From assembly GCA_035376985.1 (NCBI GenBank), contig DAOSSA010000019.1, forward strand, positions 1-46,448: DNA of 46,448 bases, written 5' to 3'. A model generated the notes under the pieces. That model was given only the letters and a program-made list of their open reading frames with translations, did no database searches and was not told the origin of the DNA. The translations under genes were made by a program, and so were the position numbers. This document shows positions 8,450 through 17,876 of the stretch, piece by piece (position 1 is the first letter of the stretch; the number at the start of each line of letters is the position of its first letter). Source of the DNA: Brevifilum sp029548365 (GTDB lineage Bacteria; Chloroflexota; Anaerolineae; Anaerolineales; Anaerolineaceae).

Positions 8450-8846
8450 TGGAGATGGCGGGAATCGAACCCGCGTCCGAAAGATTCGAACCACGAATAT
8501 CTACGAGTGTAGTCGGCTTATTCGTTCTCGCTTGAGGTTAGCCAGCCAACCGGGCGACCCTCTCGCCAGCCGTTGGGACCCGAAAGCCCCTCTTACATGC
8601 ATTTAACGGCATCCTGCGTGGCATCCTGACTTTGCGACGCCAACTCCATCCCCGGTCAGGCAAACGGAGTGTGGGTGACGTGACCTCTTCAGAGGTCTGA
8701 GCTTATCGCCCTATAGCTTACGCTGCGAGGGGTAAAGCTGCATATTGTGTGCGATTGGCACTTTTGTTTTGTACTGATTTTACGAGTTCGGTACCTCTCG
8801 ACTCGCAATCCGGGACCAGCCTCTCCCGTCGAAGCCGATCATCCCC
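8450..8846 (-). ncRNA. ssrA: transfer-messenger RNA (tmRNA)
   Basis: About 397 nt on the minus strand. The 5' end GGGGATG pairs with CATCTCC near the 3' end to form the tRNA-like acceptor, followed by discriminator A; CCA is not encoded. The T-arm GGTTCGATTCC and the 5' GATCGGCTTCGACGGG motif are classic. The resume frame gives the tag ANRTQYAALPLAA followed by TAA, ending in the LAA-like degron recognised by ClpXP-type proteases. It rescues stalled ribosomes with SmpB. The architecture is one-piece, not permuted. Confidence 0.97.
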
Positions 8847-8858
8847 AATGCAGATTGT

Positions 8859-8886
8859 ATTATACTCGATTTTGATTAATGGTGAA
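8859..8886 (-). promoter_or_regulatory. tmRNA promoter
   Basis: On the minus strand TATAAT (8864-8859) lies about 12 bp before the tmRNA 5' end. At 16-bp spacing is TTCACC (8886-8881), which matches TTGACA at 4 of 6 positions. That hexamer is the last unit of the heptamer repeat array at 8881-8911. Confidence 0.6.
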
Positions 8887-8911
8887 TGGTGAATGGTGAA
8901 TGGTGAATGGT
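8881..8911. repeat. tandem heptamer repeat (GGTGAAT, 4.4 copies)
   Basis: Four perfect copies of GGTGAAT plus GGT, head to tail, immediately upstream of the tmRNA promoter. Read on the minus strand the unit is ATTCACC. It is reminiscent of the short tandem repeats found in intergenic DNA of some filamentous bacteria. Confidence 0.9.
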
Positions 8912-9068
8912 CCCACTCGCTGCGCTCGGGGAGGCTGCGCACTGAAAGGGAAATTGCCGACTTCACAGGCGGTGACACCGGGTCAAAATCAACAGAAGGT
9001 TAATGCAAGCCCTCTTCGCAGGCACAATCCTGGAATTGTGTTTATTCTGGTAGAGTGTGAGGCAGGTT

Positions 9069-10997
9069 CTACGGTGTTGTTGACTCCCACCTGAAGGTCG
9101 CCACAATGGGGTCATGGTCCGAAAATCGGCGCCAGTAATCAAACTCGCTGTTCAGGTGGAGGATGTCCACCGAAAACAATTGGGTATAAAGGGCTTCGCT
9201 GACCAGGATATGATCCAGCACCTGGCTGTTGCCATCATAGATATAGGTGTAACGTTCTTCAATCGGCAGGGTTTCAATCAAGTTGTAAAGGTGATCTCCC
9301 TTTAGTATTTCAAGCGGAGATGAAAAATGAAAATCATTCAGGTCACCCAGGACGATTATCCTACTGTTGGGATCAATCTTCAGCAGAGTTTCCACGAAAT
9401 CATGGACGACCTGGGCCTGGGCATCGCGTCGAACCTCGGAGTTCAATATCGGCGACTGGACGGCGCCAAACAAGGCGTGATCTCCGCCTTTGGAAATGAA
9501 GTGGTTGTTAATCACAAACAGGGGCTGACCCTCGATGAGAAAAGAGACGACCAATGGTTTGCGGCTGTTGGTGAAAACCGAATTGGTCGGGTCAATCCGC
9601 CCCGGATTGAGTGAGAGAGCTACCCCACCATTGAGGGTGTCCACACCAACCGGCGTTTGTGCATCACCGCTGGGTGCATCGATCAGGTTCAGGCCGCGAT
9701 CCAGCCGGTAAAGGAAGCCGACCCGGATATTCGCCCCGGGGATGCCGCCATCTTTATCCGGCAGTGGGTCAATATCCACAAAGCCATATGGGGGACCGCC
9801 TAACGCTGCTATTGCCGAGATGATTCCCCGGTAAGTCAATTCTGCGGAGGCTGTCTGCTTGCCGACAACGCCGTCATTGTCAGCGATCTCCTGGAGGCCG
9901 ATGATATCCGGAGCTGCGAACCCGTTGACGATATGATCTGCCAGGGTTTTGATACGGTCCGAATCAAGGGCGGAAAGAACTTCAACGTTATAAGTAGCCA
10001 CCCGGATCTGCCCTGGTAGGGTCGGTGTTAAGGGTACGCTGGGCTGCAGGTTGCCGGCGATAAAGTTCACATCTGCAACAGGCTGTACTTTGTAATTGCC
10101 GTAAGCATAATCCATCACGCCCACGATCGGCTGCTGTGAATAATCTCCGACCTGGACGAAGGGCATTTCCCGCAGAGCATCGTCCAGGATCACCCGTTCA
10201 GGGTTGAAATCACCTTGCTGGACAACAATGCCGCCGCGTGGGGTACGTGCAGATGCCCAAGCGCCATTATCCGGCAATACAACAATTTCTTTGTACTGGT
10301 TGGTAGGTCCGACCACCACTGCGTTGTTGATCTGAACGAGCATCCCCTCCAGGCTTTCGAAAAAGTCCAACCCGGCAGAATGGGGATAAAAATTTCCACC
10401 TGCGATGACCCGACCCTGGGTATGATTGCCGATCACCTCTGTTGGTGGTATGCGTCCATCCTGACCGATAATAACAGGTGGTGGCAGCGGGTTGCCCGTG
10501 GAAAGGATTTCGATCGAAGGCTGGCGAACATGGGTGATCATCAAATCGTTGACCGGATCACCGTTGAGTACCCCCTCTTTGACCAACCCGCTCACCAGCA
10601 CTTCGTCTCCTGGACGTACGGATGGAATCAGCCCCTGCAGAACGTAAATCCCCTCGGAGGTGGCGGTGTCATTGTCAGGAACGAGTGATTGCATATAGAA
10701 CCCATCTGCCCGGATCGCAGTGACAATGCCGTGTATGCCTTCAACCTGCTGATTTTCAAACGGTGAGGTATGACCTGCTCCCTGGATGGATGAAATTGTG
10801 ATTGTACCAGACGCGCCAGTATCCTCTGCGACGGCTTGCGGACCGGGATCGTCTGCTTCTTTTGTGATCGTTGGCATCACCTGGCTCGGCATGGGTTTGA
10901 GTATGCGGGTGCACCCGCTGACGACCAGCGAAAAAGCCAACAAGGCTGACAACATCATCAATAGCATGCGCTGTTGAAAATTAGGGTGATCTTTCAA
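9069..10997 (-). CDS. secreted endonuclease/exonuclease/phosphatase (EEP) lipoprotein, ExeM/NucH-like
   Basis: About 642 aa from a TTG at 10997, preceded by AAAGGA at 7 bp; another TTG at 11033 lacks a site. The N-terminal hydrophobic segment ends in VVSGC, a lipobox, so the protein is probably a membrane-anchored extracellular lipoprotein. The middle part (about 50-320) has an OB-fold-like region with DGFYMQS, typical of ExeM/YhcR-type nucleases. The C-terminal EEP domain shows RVATYNVEVL, IIGLQEI, FVINNHFISKGGD, IIVLGDLNDF, LDHILVS and SDHDPIVATF, covering all metal and catalytic motifs. It is likely an extracellular DNase or phosphodiesterase for nutrient scavenging, and the nucleoside-salvage genes elsewhere in the window fit that. 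It is monocistronic and divergent from the next gene. Confidence 0.9.
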   Translation of the reverse strand: MKDHPNFQQRMLLMMLSALLAFSLVVSGCTRILKPMPSQVMPTITKEADDPGPQAVAEDTGASGTITISSIQGAGHTSPFENQQVEGIHGIVTAIRADGFYMQSLVPDNDTATSEGIYVLQGLIPSVRPGDEVLVSGLVKEGVLNGDPVNDLMITHVRQPSIEILSTGNPLPPPVIIGQDGRIPPTEVIGNHTQGRVIAGGNFYPHSAGLDFFESLEGMLVQINNAVVVGPTNQYKEIVVLPDNGAWASARTPRGGIVVQQGDFNPERVILDDALREMPFVQVGDYSQQPIVGVMDYAYGNYKVQPVADVNFIAGNLQPSVPLTPTLPGQIRVATYNVEVLSALDSDRIKTLADHIVNGFAAPDIIGLQEIADNDGVVGKQTASAELTYRGIISAIAALGGPPYGFVDIDPLPDKDGGIPGANIRVGFLYRLDRGLNLIDAPSGDAQTPVGVDTLNGGVALSLNPGRIDPTNSVFTNSRKPLVVSFLIEGQPLFVINNHFISKGGDHALFGAVQSPILNSEVRRDAQAQVVHDFVETLLKIDPNSRIIVLGDLNDFHFSSPLEILKGDHLYNLIETLPIEERYTYIYDGNSQVLDHILVSEALYTQLFSVDILHLNSEFDYWRRFSDHDPIVATFRWESTTP

Positions 10998-11175
10998 GTG
11001 GGTTCCTTTCAATGGTTGCTGGCATGCTTGCAAGAAATTTTACAATTTGATTATATATCATATAGTACCTCGATTGATTTAGTTTCAGTTTGTAGTCACC
11101 GGGTAATCCAGCTGAATTAATGCAAAAGGAAAAATTTGGTCCTAATTCAATGAAAATTTCAAGTAAAATAAGGGC

Positions 11176-11889
11176 ATGGATATCAAAATAGCAATCGCAA
11201 AGATCGACAAACATGGTTGCAGTAATAGCGGTGATACGGTAGAAATTACCGAACGCCCCAACGGGGGTATTACTGTTGTAATGGCTGATGGAATGATGGA
11301 TCATCATGACGACAAGTCAATGTCGACAATGATTTGCCACCGGGTGATTGACCATATTAGCAGTGGAATGCGTGACGGCGCCTCGATCCGTGCCGCTGCC
11401 AGCCAAATTTATTCAGAACATAAGGGTAGGGTTCAGGCTAACCTGTGGGTGATCAGCGCTGACCTGCAAACCGACACCATCATTATTTCGCGCAATAATC
11501 CCCTGCCGGTTTTCTTGATCTCTGATGATGTGGTGGATTGCCTGTCCAGCGAAAGCGAACCGATTGGCAAGGGCTTAGATGTTTCGCCCACAATTATTGA
11601 GCTGCCAATCAAACCTGAGATGACGGTAGTTGCTTTTTCAGATGGGGTCTATTCTGCTGGAGCTCATAACCAGCAGACCATGGATATCTGCACCACCATT
11701 GGCGCTTTTGTGGAGGAGCAGGAACCGACGGAAAAGGAAATTGCTGAGTTTTTATTGCAACGTGCGATTCGCTTAGATAACGGACAACCGCTGGATGCGA
11801 TGAGCATCATCGTTTTACAGACGTCATCACGACCCTCAGACAATATTCGCCGGATGAGCATATCACTTCCTCTGGAGGCATCGAGCTGA
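11176..11889 (+). CDS. SpoIIE/PP2C-type serine phosphatase, single domain
   Basis: 237 aa with no N-terminal sensor domain and no membrane segment, so a cytoplasmic stand-alone PP2C-like phosphatase of the RsbX/SpoIIE class. Seen: ITVVMADGM (first metal Asp), a Ser-rich helix, ISADLQTDTIIISRNN (the usual fvaildl...l.rNa region), VVAFSDGVYSAG (second metal Asp) and LDAMSIIVLQ (equivalent to the D-N/D-M-S/T motif, Asp kept). The metal site therefore looks complete. Family members dephosphorylate anti-sigma-antagonist proteins in partner-switching. No anti-sigma or STAS gene is in view, so the target is unknown. The start has a weak ribosome-binding site (AAGGGC). Confidence 0.82.
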   Translation: MDIKIAIAKIDKHGCSNSGDTVEITERPNGGITVVMADGMMDHHDDKSMSTMICHRVIDHISSGMRDGASIRAAASQIYSEHKGRVQANLWVISADLQTDTIIISRNNPLPVFLISDDVVDCLSSESEPIGKGLDVSPTIIELPIKPEMTVVAFSDGVYSAGAHNQQTMDICTTIGAFVEEQEPTEKEIAEFLLQRAIRLDNGQPLDAMSIIVLQTSSRPSDNIRRMSISLPLEASS

Positions 11890-11986
11890 TTGTTACCACA
11901 ATTTCTCGAAATTGCTCTAATTTAAAGGCTGCCAGGCGGGATTTTCTGTTAGGATAAAAATAAATCAAATTTCTTAGGAGGCATAC

Positions 11987-13006
11987 ATGCGACAAAAGGT
12001 TGTGCTTATCACCGGAGCCAATGGAGAAATGGGTCATGGCCTGATCCAGGTTCTTTCAAAACAGGCAGACACGAATATTGTGGCATTGGACGTGGTTCCG
12101 TTGGATAAAGCCCTGAGAAACCTGGTCAGCACTTATATTGTTGGTGATGTCCTTGATCAAATGCTATTGGGAAGGCTGGTTGTTGAACATGAAATTGCCG
12201 TTATCTACCACCTGGCTTCGATCCTGTCGACGAAAGCGGAGTACAACCCGGAGACCGCCCACCGGATAAATGTCGAAGGGACCTTGAACCTGCTGCGCCT
12301 GGCTGTAGAGCAATCCCAATGGCAGGGCGAATCGGTGAAATTTATTTATCCCAGCTCGATTGCCGCTTATGGCATCCCGACACTGAAGGATAAAGCCGAG
12401 GCTGGCGCTGTTGTGGAAGAGGATTGGAATCATCCCACCACGATGTATGGCTGTAATAAGCTATATTGTGAGCATCTTGGGCGATATTACAACAGCCACT
12501 ACCGCCAGTTGGCAGCAGATCACGATGGCAAGCAAACCGTTGATTTCAGGGCTATTCGTTTCCCGGGGCTGATCAGCGCAGAAACTGTACCAACCGGCGG
12601 CACGAGTGATTACGGACCTGAAATGCTACATGCAGCTGCCAGGGGAGAGGAATACAATTGTTTTGTCAGGCCCGAGACAATCATTCCTTTTATGGTCATG
12701 CCGGATGCGATCAAAGCACTGGTGTGTTTGGCTGCAGCGCCAAAGAATCGACTGTCAAAATTTGTGTATAATATCACCAGTTTTTCCATAACCGCGCAAC
12801 AGTTCTTTGATATTGTTAAAGCAGCCTTTCCAGAGGCAAAAATTCATTTTGCTGTGGACGAGGCACGGCAAAAAATTGTGGATTCATGGCCCGGAAGCGT
12901 GGATGACTCAGCAGCGCGCAACGATTGGGACTGGTCGCCGGACTATGACTGCAAACGATCCTTCGAAGAATACCTGATTCCGGCAATTCGGAAACGGTAT
13001 CAATAA
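11987..13006 (+). CDS. NAD-dependent epimerase/dehydratase, L-threonine 3-dehydrogenase (SDR-type)-like
   Basis: 339 aa extended SDR. Seen: N-terminal VVLITGANGEMGHGL, LASILSTKAEYNPETAHRIN, the catalytic Ser in YPSSIAAYG, the YxxxK pair in MYGCNKLYCEHLG, FRAIRFPGLIS, and PTGGTSDYGPEMLHAA followed by FVRPETIIPFMVMPDAIKAL. The GGTSDY and the late IPFMVMPDAI segment are typical of the SDR-type threonine dehydrogenase, which oxidises L-threonine to 2-amino-3-ketobutyrate. No kbl gene is adjacent. A related sugar epimerase activity cannot be excluded. A strong ribosome-binding site (TTAGGAGG) precedes the ATG. Confidence 0.85.
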   Translation: MRQKVVLITGANGEMGHGLIQVLSKQADTNIVALDVVPLDKALRNLVSTYIVGDVLDQMLLGRLVVEHEIAVIYHLASILSTKAEYNPETAHRINVEGTLNLLRLAVEQSQWQGESVKFIYPSSIAAYGIPTLKDKAEAGAVVEEDWNHPTTMYGCNKLYCEHLGRYYNSHYRQLAADHDGKQTVDFRAIRFPGLISAETVPTGGTSDYGPEMLHAAARGEEYNCFVRPETIIPFMVMPDAIKALVCLAAAPKNRLSKFVYNITSFSITAQQFFDIVKAAFPEAKIHFAVDEARQKIVDSWPGSVDDSAARNDWDWSPDYDCKRSFEEYLIPAIRKRYQ

Positions 13007-13064
13007 AAATGGCGGGAGACCGGTGAAGGGGATTTACAGACAGGTGAAAAAGCGGAAGTGAAAT

Positions 13065-13090
13065 TAAAAAAGGCTGCCATTTGGGCAGCC
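13065..13090 (-). terminator. Rho-independent terminator of gyrB
   Basis: GGCTGCC (13072-13078) and GGCAGCC (13084-13090) form a 7-bp hairpin. In the minus direction it is followed by T6 (complement of 13066-13071). It lies 27 bp past the gyrB stop. On the plus strand the trailing TCTTTG is poorer, so it mainly serves gyrB. Confidence 0.85.
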
Positions 13091-13116
13091 TCTTTGCTAT
13101 TGACTTTTTTCCTGAT

Positions 13117-15033
13117 TTATACGTCCAGGTTTCTGACTTCTTTGGCGTGGGTTTGAATAAAACGCCGGCGCGGGGGCACTTTCGAACCCATCAACATGTC
13201 AAAGGTGCGGTCTGCTTCGGCGGCATCCTCGATATTTACACCCAGTAGGGTGCGCTTTTCTGGATTCATGGTGGTTTCCCACAACTGATCGGGGTTCATT
13301 TCTCCAAGACCCTTATAGCGCTGCATCGTGTAACGGCTGCCGTTGGTGGTGATCTTGTGGATCAATGCTTCTCGTTCGGCTTCTGAGTACAGGTAATGTT
13401 TTTCTTTTCCATGGGTGACCAGATACAAAGGGGGTTGGGCAATAAACAAATGCCCATTTTCAATCAATGGCTGCATGAAGCGGAAGAAAAAGGTCAGCAG
13501 AAGCGTGCGTATGTGGGAACCGTCGACATCGGCATCAGTCATGATAATGACACGACCATAGCGCAAGCCATCTAAAGAGAAGCCATCGCCGATACCTGTG
13601 CCCAGGGCTGAAATCAGGGCTTTGACTTCCCGATTTGCCAGGATTTTATCCAGGCGGGCTCGCTCTGTGTTGAGGATTTTGCCACGTAAAGGCAGGATGG
13701 CTTGAAAGTGGCGGTCACGGCCCTGTTTGGCTGACCCGCCTGCTGATTCACCCTCGACAATATAGAGTTCTGCACGATGCGGGTCGCGTTCGGAACAATC
13801 TGCCAGCTTGCCCGGGAGGGTCATGCTTTCGAGCGCAGACTTGCGAATGACGAGGTCACGTGCTTTGCGGGCGGCATCCCTAGCACGTGCGGATGTGAGG
13901 CATTTCTGGATGATTTTCCTGGCTGCTGAAGAATTTTGTTCCAGGAAGCTGGTGAACCCGTCACTAACTACCTGCTGGACATAAGTTTGCACCTCGGTAT
14001 TCATCAGCTTGACCTTGGTTTGACTTTCAAATTGAGGGTCGGGATGTTTGATGTTGATGATGGCCGTCAGGCCTTCGCGAGTGTCCTCGCCGGAGAAGTT
14101 CGAGTCGGAGTCCTTGAGGAGGTTGTTTTTTCGGGCGTAATCATTGATTGAGCGGGTCAGGGCAATGCGCAAGCCGGTGAGGTGTGTTCCACCATCAATG
14201 GTGTTGATGGTGTTGGCAAACGCGTACACTAATTCGGAATAAGATTCGGTATACTGGATAGCTGCTTCAATACCAATGCCATCGATTTCTTTTTCGACGA
14301 AGAAGACATCGTGGAGTGTGTCACGGTTCCGATCGAGGTATTTCACAAATGAAGATACACCACCCTCGAAATAATAGGTGAATTGGATATTATTACGCTT
14401 ATCTTCAAGCCGAATGGTGACCCCGCGAGTGATAAAAGCCATTTCACGAAAGCGTTGGGACAGGGTTTCAAATTTATAAGTTTCATCGCCCTTAAAGATG
14501 GTGTGATCATATTTGAAAGTGGTGGTTGTCCCTGTTTGAGATTTTGGCGCTTTCGCGACCACTTTAACCGGCCCCTGGGGTAAACCTTTTTCATAACGCT
14601 GAAAATAGACTTTTTCATCCCGCTTGACTTCTACTTCGCACCATTCCGAAAGGGCATTGACTGCCGAGACGCCGACGCCATGCAGACCGCCAGAAACTTT
14701 ATAACTGGTACCGGAAAATTTACCCCCTGCATGCAAAGTCGTCATAACGACTTCCAGGGCAGATACTTTTCGCTCCGGGTGTTGGTCGACGGGGATACCA
14801 CGGCCATTGTCGCTCACCGTCACACTTTCATCCTCGTTAATGGTGACTGATATCAAATCGCAGGTTCCGGCCAGGGCTTCATCGATGGAATTATCGACGA
14901 CCTCATAAATCAGGTGATGTAATGCTTTTTGATCGGTGCCGCCAACGTACATACCAGGTCGCCGGCGTACAGCTTCGAGACCTTCCAGAACTTGAATGTC
15001 GTTTGCGTTATAAGAAATAGGTTGTTTAGCCAA
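13117..15033 (-). CDS. gyrB: DNA gyrase subunit B
   Basis: 638 aa, the short GyrB form without the proteobacterial insert. Seen: GHKL ATPase with VLEGLEAVRRRPGMYVG, EVVDNSIDEA, VSDNGRGIPV and GGLHGVGVSAVNALS; the transducer domain; and Toprim with VEGESAGGSAKQGRDR, then MTDADVDGSHIRTLLLTFFFR. The C-terminal RYKGLGEMNPDQLWETTMNP is typical. With GyrA it introduces negative supercoils using ATP. gyrA is not adjacent. The ParE alternative is less likely given the KQGRDR/GSHIRTLLLTFF signatures, though distinction by eye is imperfect. The ATG follows a CTGGAGAA ribosome-binding site. A hairpin terminator follows. Confidence 0.93.
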   Translation of the reverse strand: MAKQPISYNANDIQVLEGLEAVRRRPGMYVGGTDQKALHHLIYEVVDNSIDEALAGTCDLISVTINEDESVTVSDNGRGIPVDQHPERKVSALEVVMTTLHAGGKFSGTSYKVSGGLHGVGVSAVNALSEWCEVEVKRDEKVYFQRYEKGLPQGPVKVVAKAPKSQTGTTTTFKYDHTIFKGDETYKFETLSQRFREMAFITRGVTIRLEDKRNNIQFTYYFEGGVSSFVKYLDRNRDTLHDVFFVEKEIDGIGIEAAIQYTESYSELVYAFANTINTIDGGTHLTGLRIALTRSINDYARKNNLLKDSDSNFSGEDTREGLTAIINIKHPDPQFESQTKVKLMNTEVQTYVQQVVSDGFTSFLEQNSSAARKIIQKCLTSARARDAARKARDLVIRKSALESMTLPGKLADCSERDPHRAELYIVEGESAGGSAKQGRDRHFQAILPLRGKILNTERARLDKILANREVKALISALGTGIGDGFSLDGLRYGRVIIMTDADVDGSHIRTLLLTFFFRFMQPLIENGHLFIAQPPLYLVTHGKEKHYLYSEAEREALIHKITTNGSRYTMQRYKGLGEMNPDQLWETTMNPEKRTLLGVNIEDAAEADRTFDMLMGSKVPPRRRFIQTHAKEVRNLDV

Positions 15034-15076
15034 GCTAAAATTCTCCAGGATTATTGATTAGTTTTTCATCAAGTGC

Positions 15077-16057
15077 TTAAGTCAACTTTAAATTATTATT
15101 GATCACCGACTGTGAGAACTTGGTTGCGTCGATGAAGTAGTGAAAAGACGCGGCGATTATGGCAGACACGATAAAGGCATGTCCCATAATGCCGACAAAT
15201 AAGAACCAATTATCAACGTTGGGAGATCGCCAGAGGTAGTTCAGGCCTTCTACCATCAGGTAGGAGGCTAAGATGAACCAGATCGTCTTCCTCATGGAGA
15301 TTCGGACAACTTTAATGCTGGTGATCATTGCTGCAATTAAATTCTGTTTATAAAGAAAAATTCCATGGGGTGTAAAAACCAGTGGCACGATAGCCCACAG
15401 AATGAATACCAGGGCCAGGGTTAGTAAAAATTGACTGATCACCGGGCTGATAATCGTCACCAGGGCGACCAGGAAGATCAGTGGTAAGGATAAAATGATG
15501 ATGATCATCAGCAAAAGAATTGGCATGAGAACAATTTGGTAAAAAGATTTCAGCAATGATTTGATGTTTTCCTGGTGATAGCCCAGGATCTGTTTTGAAA
15601 TATTTAGAAAATATAAATTGCCCAGGAAATATCCCACCAGGACAAATAGCAACCAGGTGATGAGAAATTCGGTGCTTGAATCAAGGCTGAATGTAATTGG
15701 CTGGCCGATTGGATTCAAATAGGAGGATTTAGAAACCATCAGGCTGGGAACACCGATTGGCAATGTGCGCAGTGAGACGGCAAGATTAAAGTTGGTCAGA
15801 ATATCATGCATAATTGCCTGATAGTTCTCGATAAGGAGGAGGATCTCAACCGATCTGATGCCTGGCAATTGCGTCATGCTCTTCACAACAGGGCTGAATA
15901 GGCGGTCAACGCGCCAGACCGGACCAAACCATAAAAACAAGTCCAGCGCAATTGGAATGAGAATCAATTCAGGTTTACTGGCGATGGTGTTAAAGCCTGC
16001 GAGCAATGCCTGAATGATGCTGGGAGATTGGAATTTCGAATCAGAACTTGTGTTCAT
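15077..16057 (-). CDS. polytopic membrane protein, unknown function
   Basis: 326 aa from ATG 16057; the frame extends upstream to 16120 without a ribosome-binding site. After a short cytoplasmic N-terminus it carries about six hydrophobic segments, including ELILIPIALDLFLWFGPVW, LLFVLVGYFLGNLYFL, VLMPILLLMIIIILSLPLIFL, FLLTLALVFILWAIVPLVF and a C-terminal pair. I do not recognise a family; the layout (a solvent-exposed loop after the first segment, then a dense membrane block) resembles stress- or envelope-linked DUF proteins of Anaerolineae. It lies just upstream of gyrB on the same strand (43 bp to its start) and may share a transcript with it. Confidence 0.7.
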   Translation of the reverse strand: MNTSSDSKFQSPSIIQALLAGFNTIASKPELILIPIALDLFLWFGPVWRVDRLFSPVVKSMTQLPGIRSVEILLLIENYQAIMHDILTNFNLAVSLRTLPIGVPSLMVSKSSYLNPIGQPITFSLDSSTEFLITWLLFVLVGYFLGNLYFLNISKQILGYHQENIKSLLKSFYQIVLMPILLLMIIIILSLPLIFLVALVTIISPVISQFLLTLALVFILWAIVPLVFTPHGIFLYKQNLIAAMITSIKVVRISMRKTIWFILASYLMVEGLNYLWRSPNVDNWFLFVGIMGHAFIVSAIIAASFHYFIDATKFSQSVINNNLKLT

Positions 16058-16209
16058 ACAATCATTAATTTTACCACAAACAACCGAGTCTGACCACAAA
16101 ATTCTGCAAGATCCCCTCATTGCATACAGGTCGCTTCATTATAATAAATTAAGATGCTATTGTTAGAGGTAATCCTTTTTCAATACTTTGCTGGTGGTAA
16201 AATTATGAT

Positions 16210-17031
16210 ATGCAAACCAAAACAGCCTTGCCAGATCTTGAACGACTTTCGATTGTTACTGCAACAATAATGCTGGCGTTTGCGCTTACCCAGTTAATTT
16301 CTTATCCTGCACAAAACATTTCCTTTTCAGTTTTTGGTATATTAATCGATTTTGTGCTGGATTTTAATATCCTGGTGATTGCTTTTTCTGTCCTTTTAGC
16401 GGCAGCAGGTATGGACTGGTTGATTCAATCACATCCCGAGGCGCAACTATTCGATAATCGATGGGAAACTATCCGCCATTGGATCGTCCCCGTATTGACA
16501 GCTCTTGTGATTGGTGTGGCGTTGATTGCCTTTGCGGGCAGCTTACTATGGTGGGTTGTGTACGCCCTGGGAAGCTTGTTGTTGTTTGCAGTTTTTATTG
16601 GTGAGTACAACGTGTTCGTCGCCGGGAGCACGGTAAATCCGTTGGCAATAGTCGGATTGAACGCGCTTTCTTTTGTGCTTTTCTTGCTCTTATCGATTGC
16701 AATTTTTTCTGCCAATATCCGTTTATATATTCGCTTGCCGCTGCTTGGGATTGGGGCGTTGATGGTCACCTCGCGGACTTTGTTTTTAAGATTGGGAGAG
16801 TGGCACACACTGTGGGGATTGGCGATCAGCCTTGTGGTTTCAGAGGTTTTGATCGGTTTTCATTATTTACCGTTGAACCCAATTCAGCAAGGTTTACTGC
16901 TGGTCGGGATGGTGTATGCTCTCACCAGTATGGTTACGGGAATCAAAGAATCCCGACGATCCTGGGAATTTTGGGGCGAACCTGTGGCGATGTTATTATT
17001 GATGCTATTTGTGAGTATTGTCTGGGCTTAA
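16210..17031 (+). CDS. polytopic membrane protein, unknown function
   Basis: 273 aa, nearly all hydrophobic, with about eight to nine predicted membrane helices separated by very short loops. The one longer polar loop is SHPEAQLFDNRWETIRHW (about 75-95). It may belong to the DUF5656-like membrane proteins seen in Chloroflexota, but I am not sure. No catalytic motif is visible. The ATG follows GGTAAAATTATGAT without a clear ribosome-binding site. The stop overlaps the end of the convergent MBL gene by 4 bp. Confidence 0.65.
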   Translation: MQTKTALPDLERLSIVTATIMLAFALTQLISYPAQNISFSVFGILIDFVLDFNILVIAFSVLLAAAGMDWLIQSHPEAQLFDNRWETIRHWIVPVLTALVIGVALIAFAGSLLWWVVYALGSLLLFAVFIGEYNVFVAGSTVNPLAIVGLNALSFVLFLLLSIAIFSANIRLYIRLPLLGIGALMVTSRTLFLRLGEWHTLWGLAISLVVSEVLIGFHYLPLNPIQQGLLLVGMVYALTSMVTGIKESRRSWEFWGEPVAMLLLMLFVSIVWA

Positions 17032-17876
17032 TCGTCCTGTTCAAGCGGGAACTCTTTCAGGGATTGAAAATACATCGAGCGTAAATTGCGCCGGTGAAGT
17101 TCACTGGCAAGCCCACCTAAGAGGACCCTGCTTTTTCCGCAGGCTTCAACCCCAATGCTATCTAAAACCTCAAGTGGATTTTTTCTTCTCCTGGCGGTGT
17201 TTACCGCTTTTTGCATGGCCTTTATATAGGTGACATTTTCCCGAATTTTTTCTTCAACTTCACCCCGCAGAATAATTTCACCGTGACCCTGGATAATGTT
17301 TTCCAAGCCCAAACCGGCAAAACTCTGCATTGTTTGGATGCTTTGTTCTGGGTCTCCTTCGACAACGAAAGGGATGGACATGAAGGCGTCGCCAGCAAAC
17401 AGGACGCGGTCTTCTTCAGCCAGAACAGAGATTCCATCTGCTGAGTGGCCAGGTGTGGAGAAAATCAGCAGATGCTTTTTCCCAACTTTCAGACGTAAAT
17501 TGCCGTCTTCAAAGGTGATTTGGGGTGGGACGATGCTAAGTTGTTTGTAGAGGGGGTTATCCTGCCTGGCGACTTCAAGAGCGGATGGTGCCCGGTCTAA
17601 GAGTAACTGTCGACATTTTTCATGCCCAATAATGGTTGCTCCCGGGAAGAAACAATTGCCCCAGCAATGGTCTGCGTGGTGATGCGTGTTAATCACATAT
17701 CGAACCGAGAGATTGAGTTTTTCTTCAATGTAATCTCGCAGCATCAGGCTTTCTTGAGGCATGAGGGTGTCAATCAAAACAGCCCATTTTGGTCCAGCAA
17801 CCACCCCGGCAGTAACCTGTGCATAAGTTTCACTTTGGAACCAAAAAATGTTTTCCGATATGATTTCGCGAAGCAT
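17028..17876 (-). CDS. MBL-fold metallo-hydrolase
   Basis: 282 aa from ATG 17876, with AGGAATGGG upstream; the longer in-frame extension to 17963 has no ribosome-binding site. Seen: the HxHxDH zinc motif (HHHADH, residues 65-70), the downstream GHS in STPGHSADG, FAGDAFMSIPF with the bridging Asp, and IIQGHGE with the last His. The metal site is complete. The length and the THHHADHCWGN context fit generic cyclase/glyoxalase II-like or beta-lactamase-like hydrolases; the substrate is unknown. It converges on the membrane protein gene with a 4-bp overlap. Confidence 0.85.
   Translation of the reverse strand: MLREIISENIFWFQSETYAQVTAGVVAGPKWAVLIDTLMPQESLMLRDYIEEKLNLSVRYVINTHHHADHCWGNCFFPGATIIGHEKCRQLLLDRAPSALEVARQDNPLYKQLSIVPPQITFEDGNLRLKVGKKHLLIFSTPGHSADGISVLAEEDRVLFAGDAFMSIPFVVEGDPEQSIQTMQSFAGLGLENIIQGHGEIILRGEVEEKIRENVTYIKAMQKAVNTARRRKNPLEVLDSIGVEACGKSRVLLGGLASELHRRNLRSMYFQSLKEFPLEQDD

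Noticed and set aside
8718..8978. Open frame of 86 codons on the minus strand
   Set aside because: Its end is the tmRNA tag (ANRTQYAALPLAA); the rest is structural tmRNA and promoter.
11176..11889. Inactive PP2C because the last motif reads DAMS instead of DDMT
   Set aside because: The metal-binding Asp is the first residue of that motif (as in DNMS of PP2C), and it is kept.
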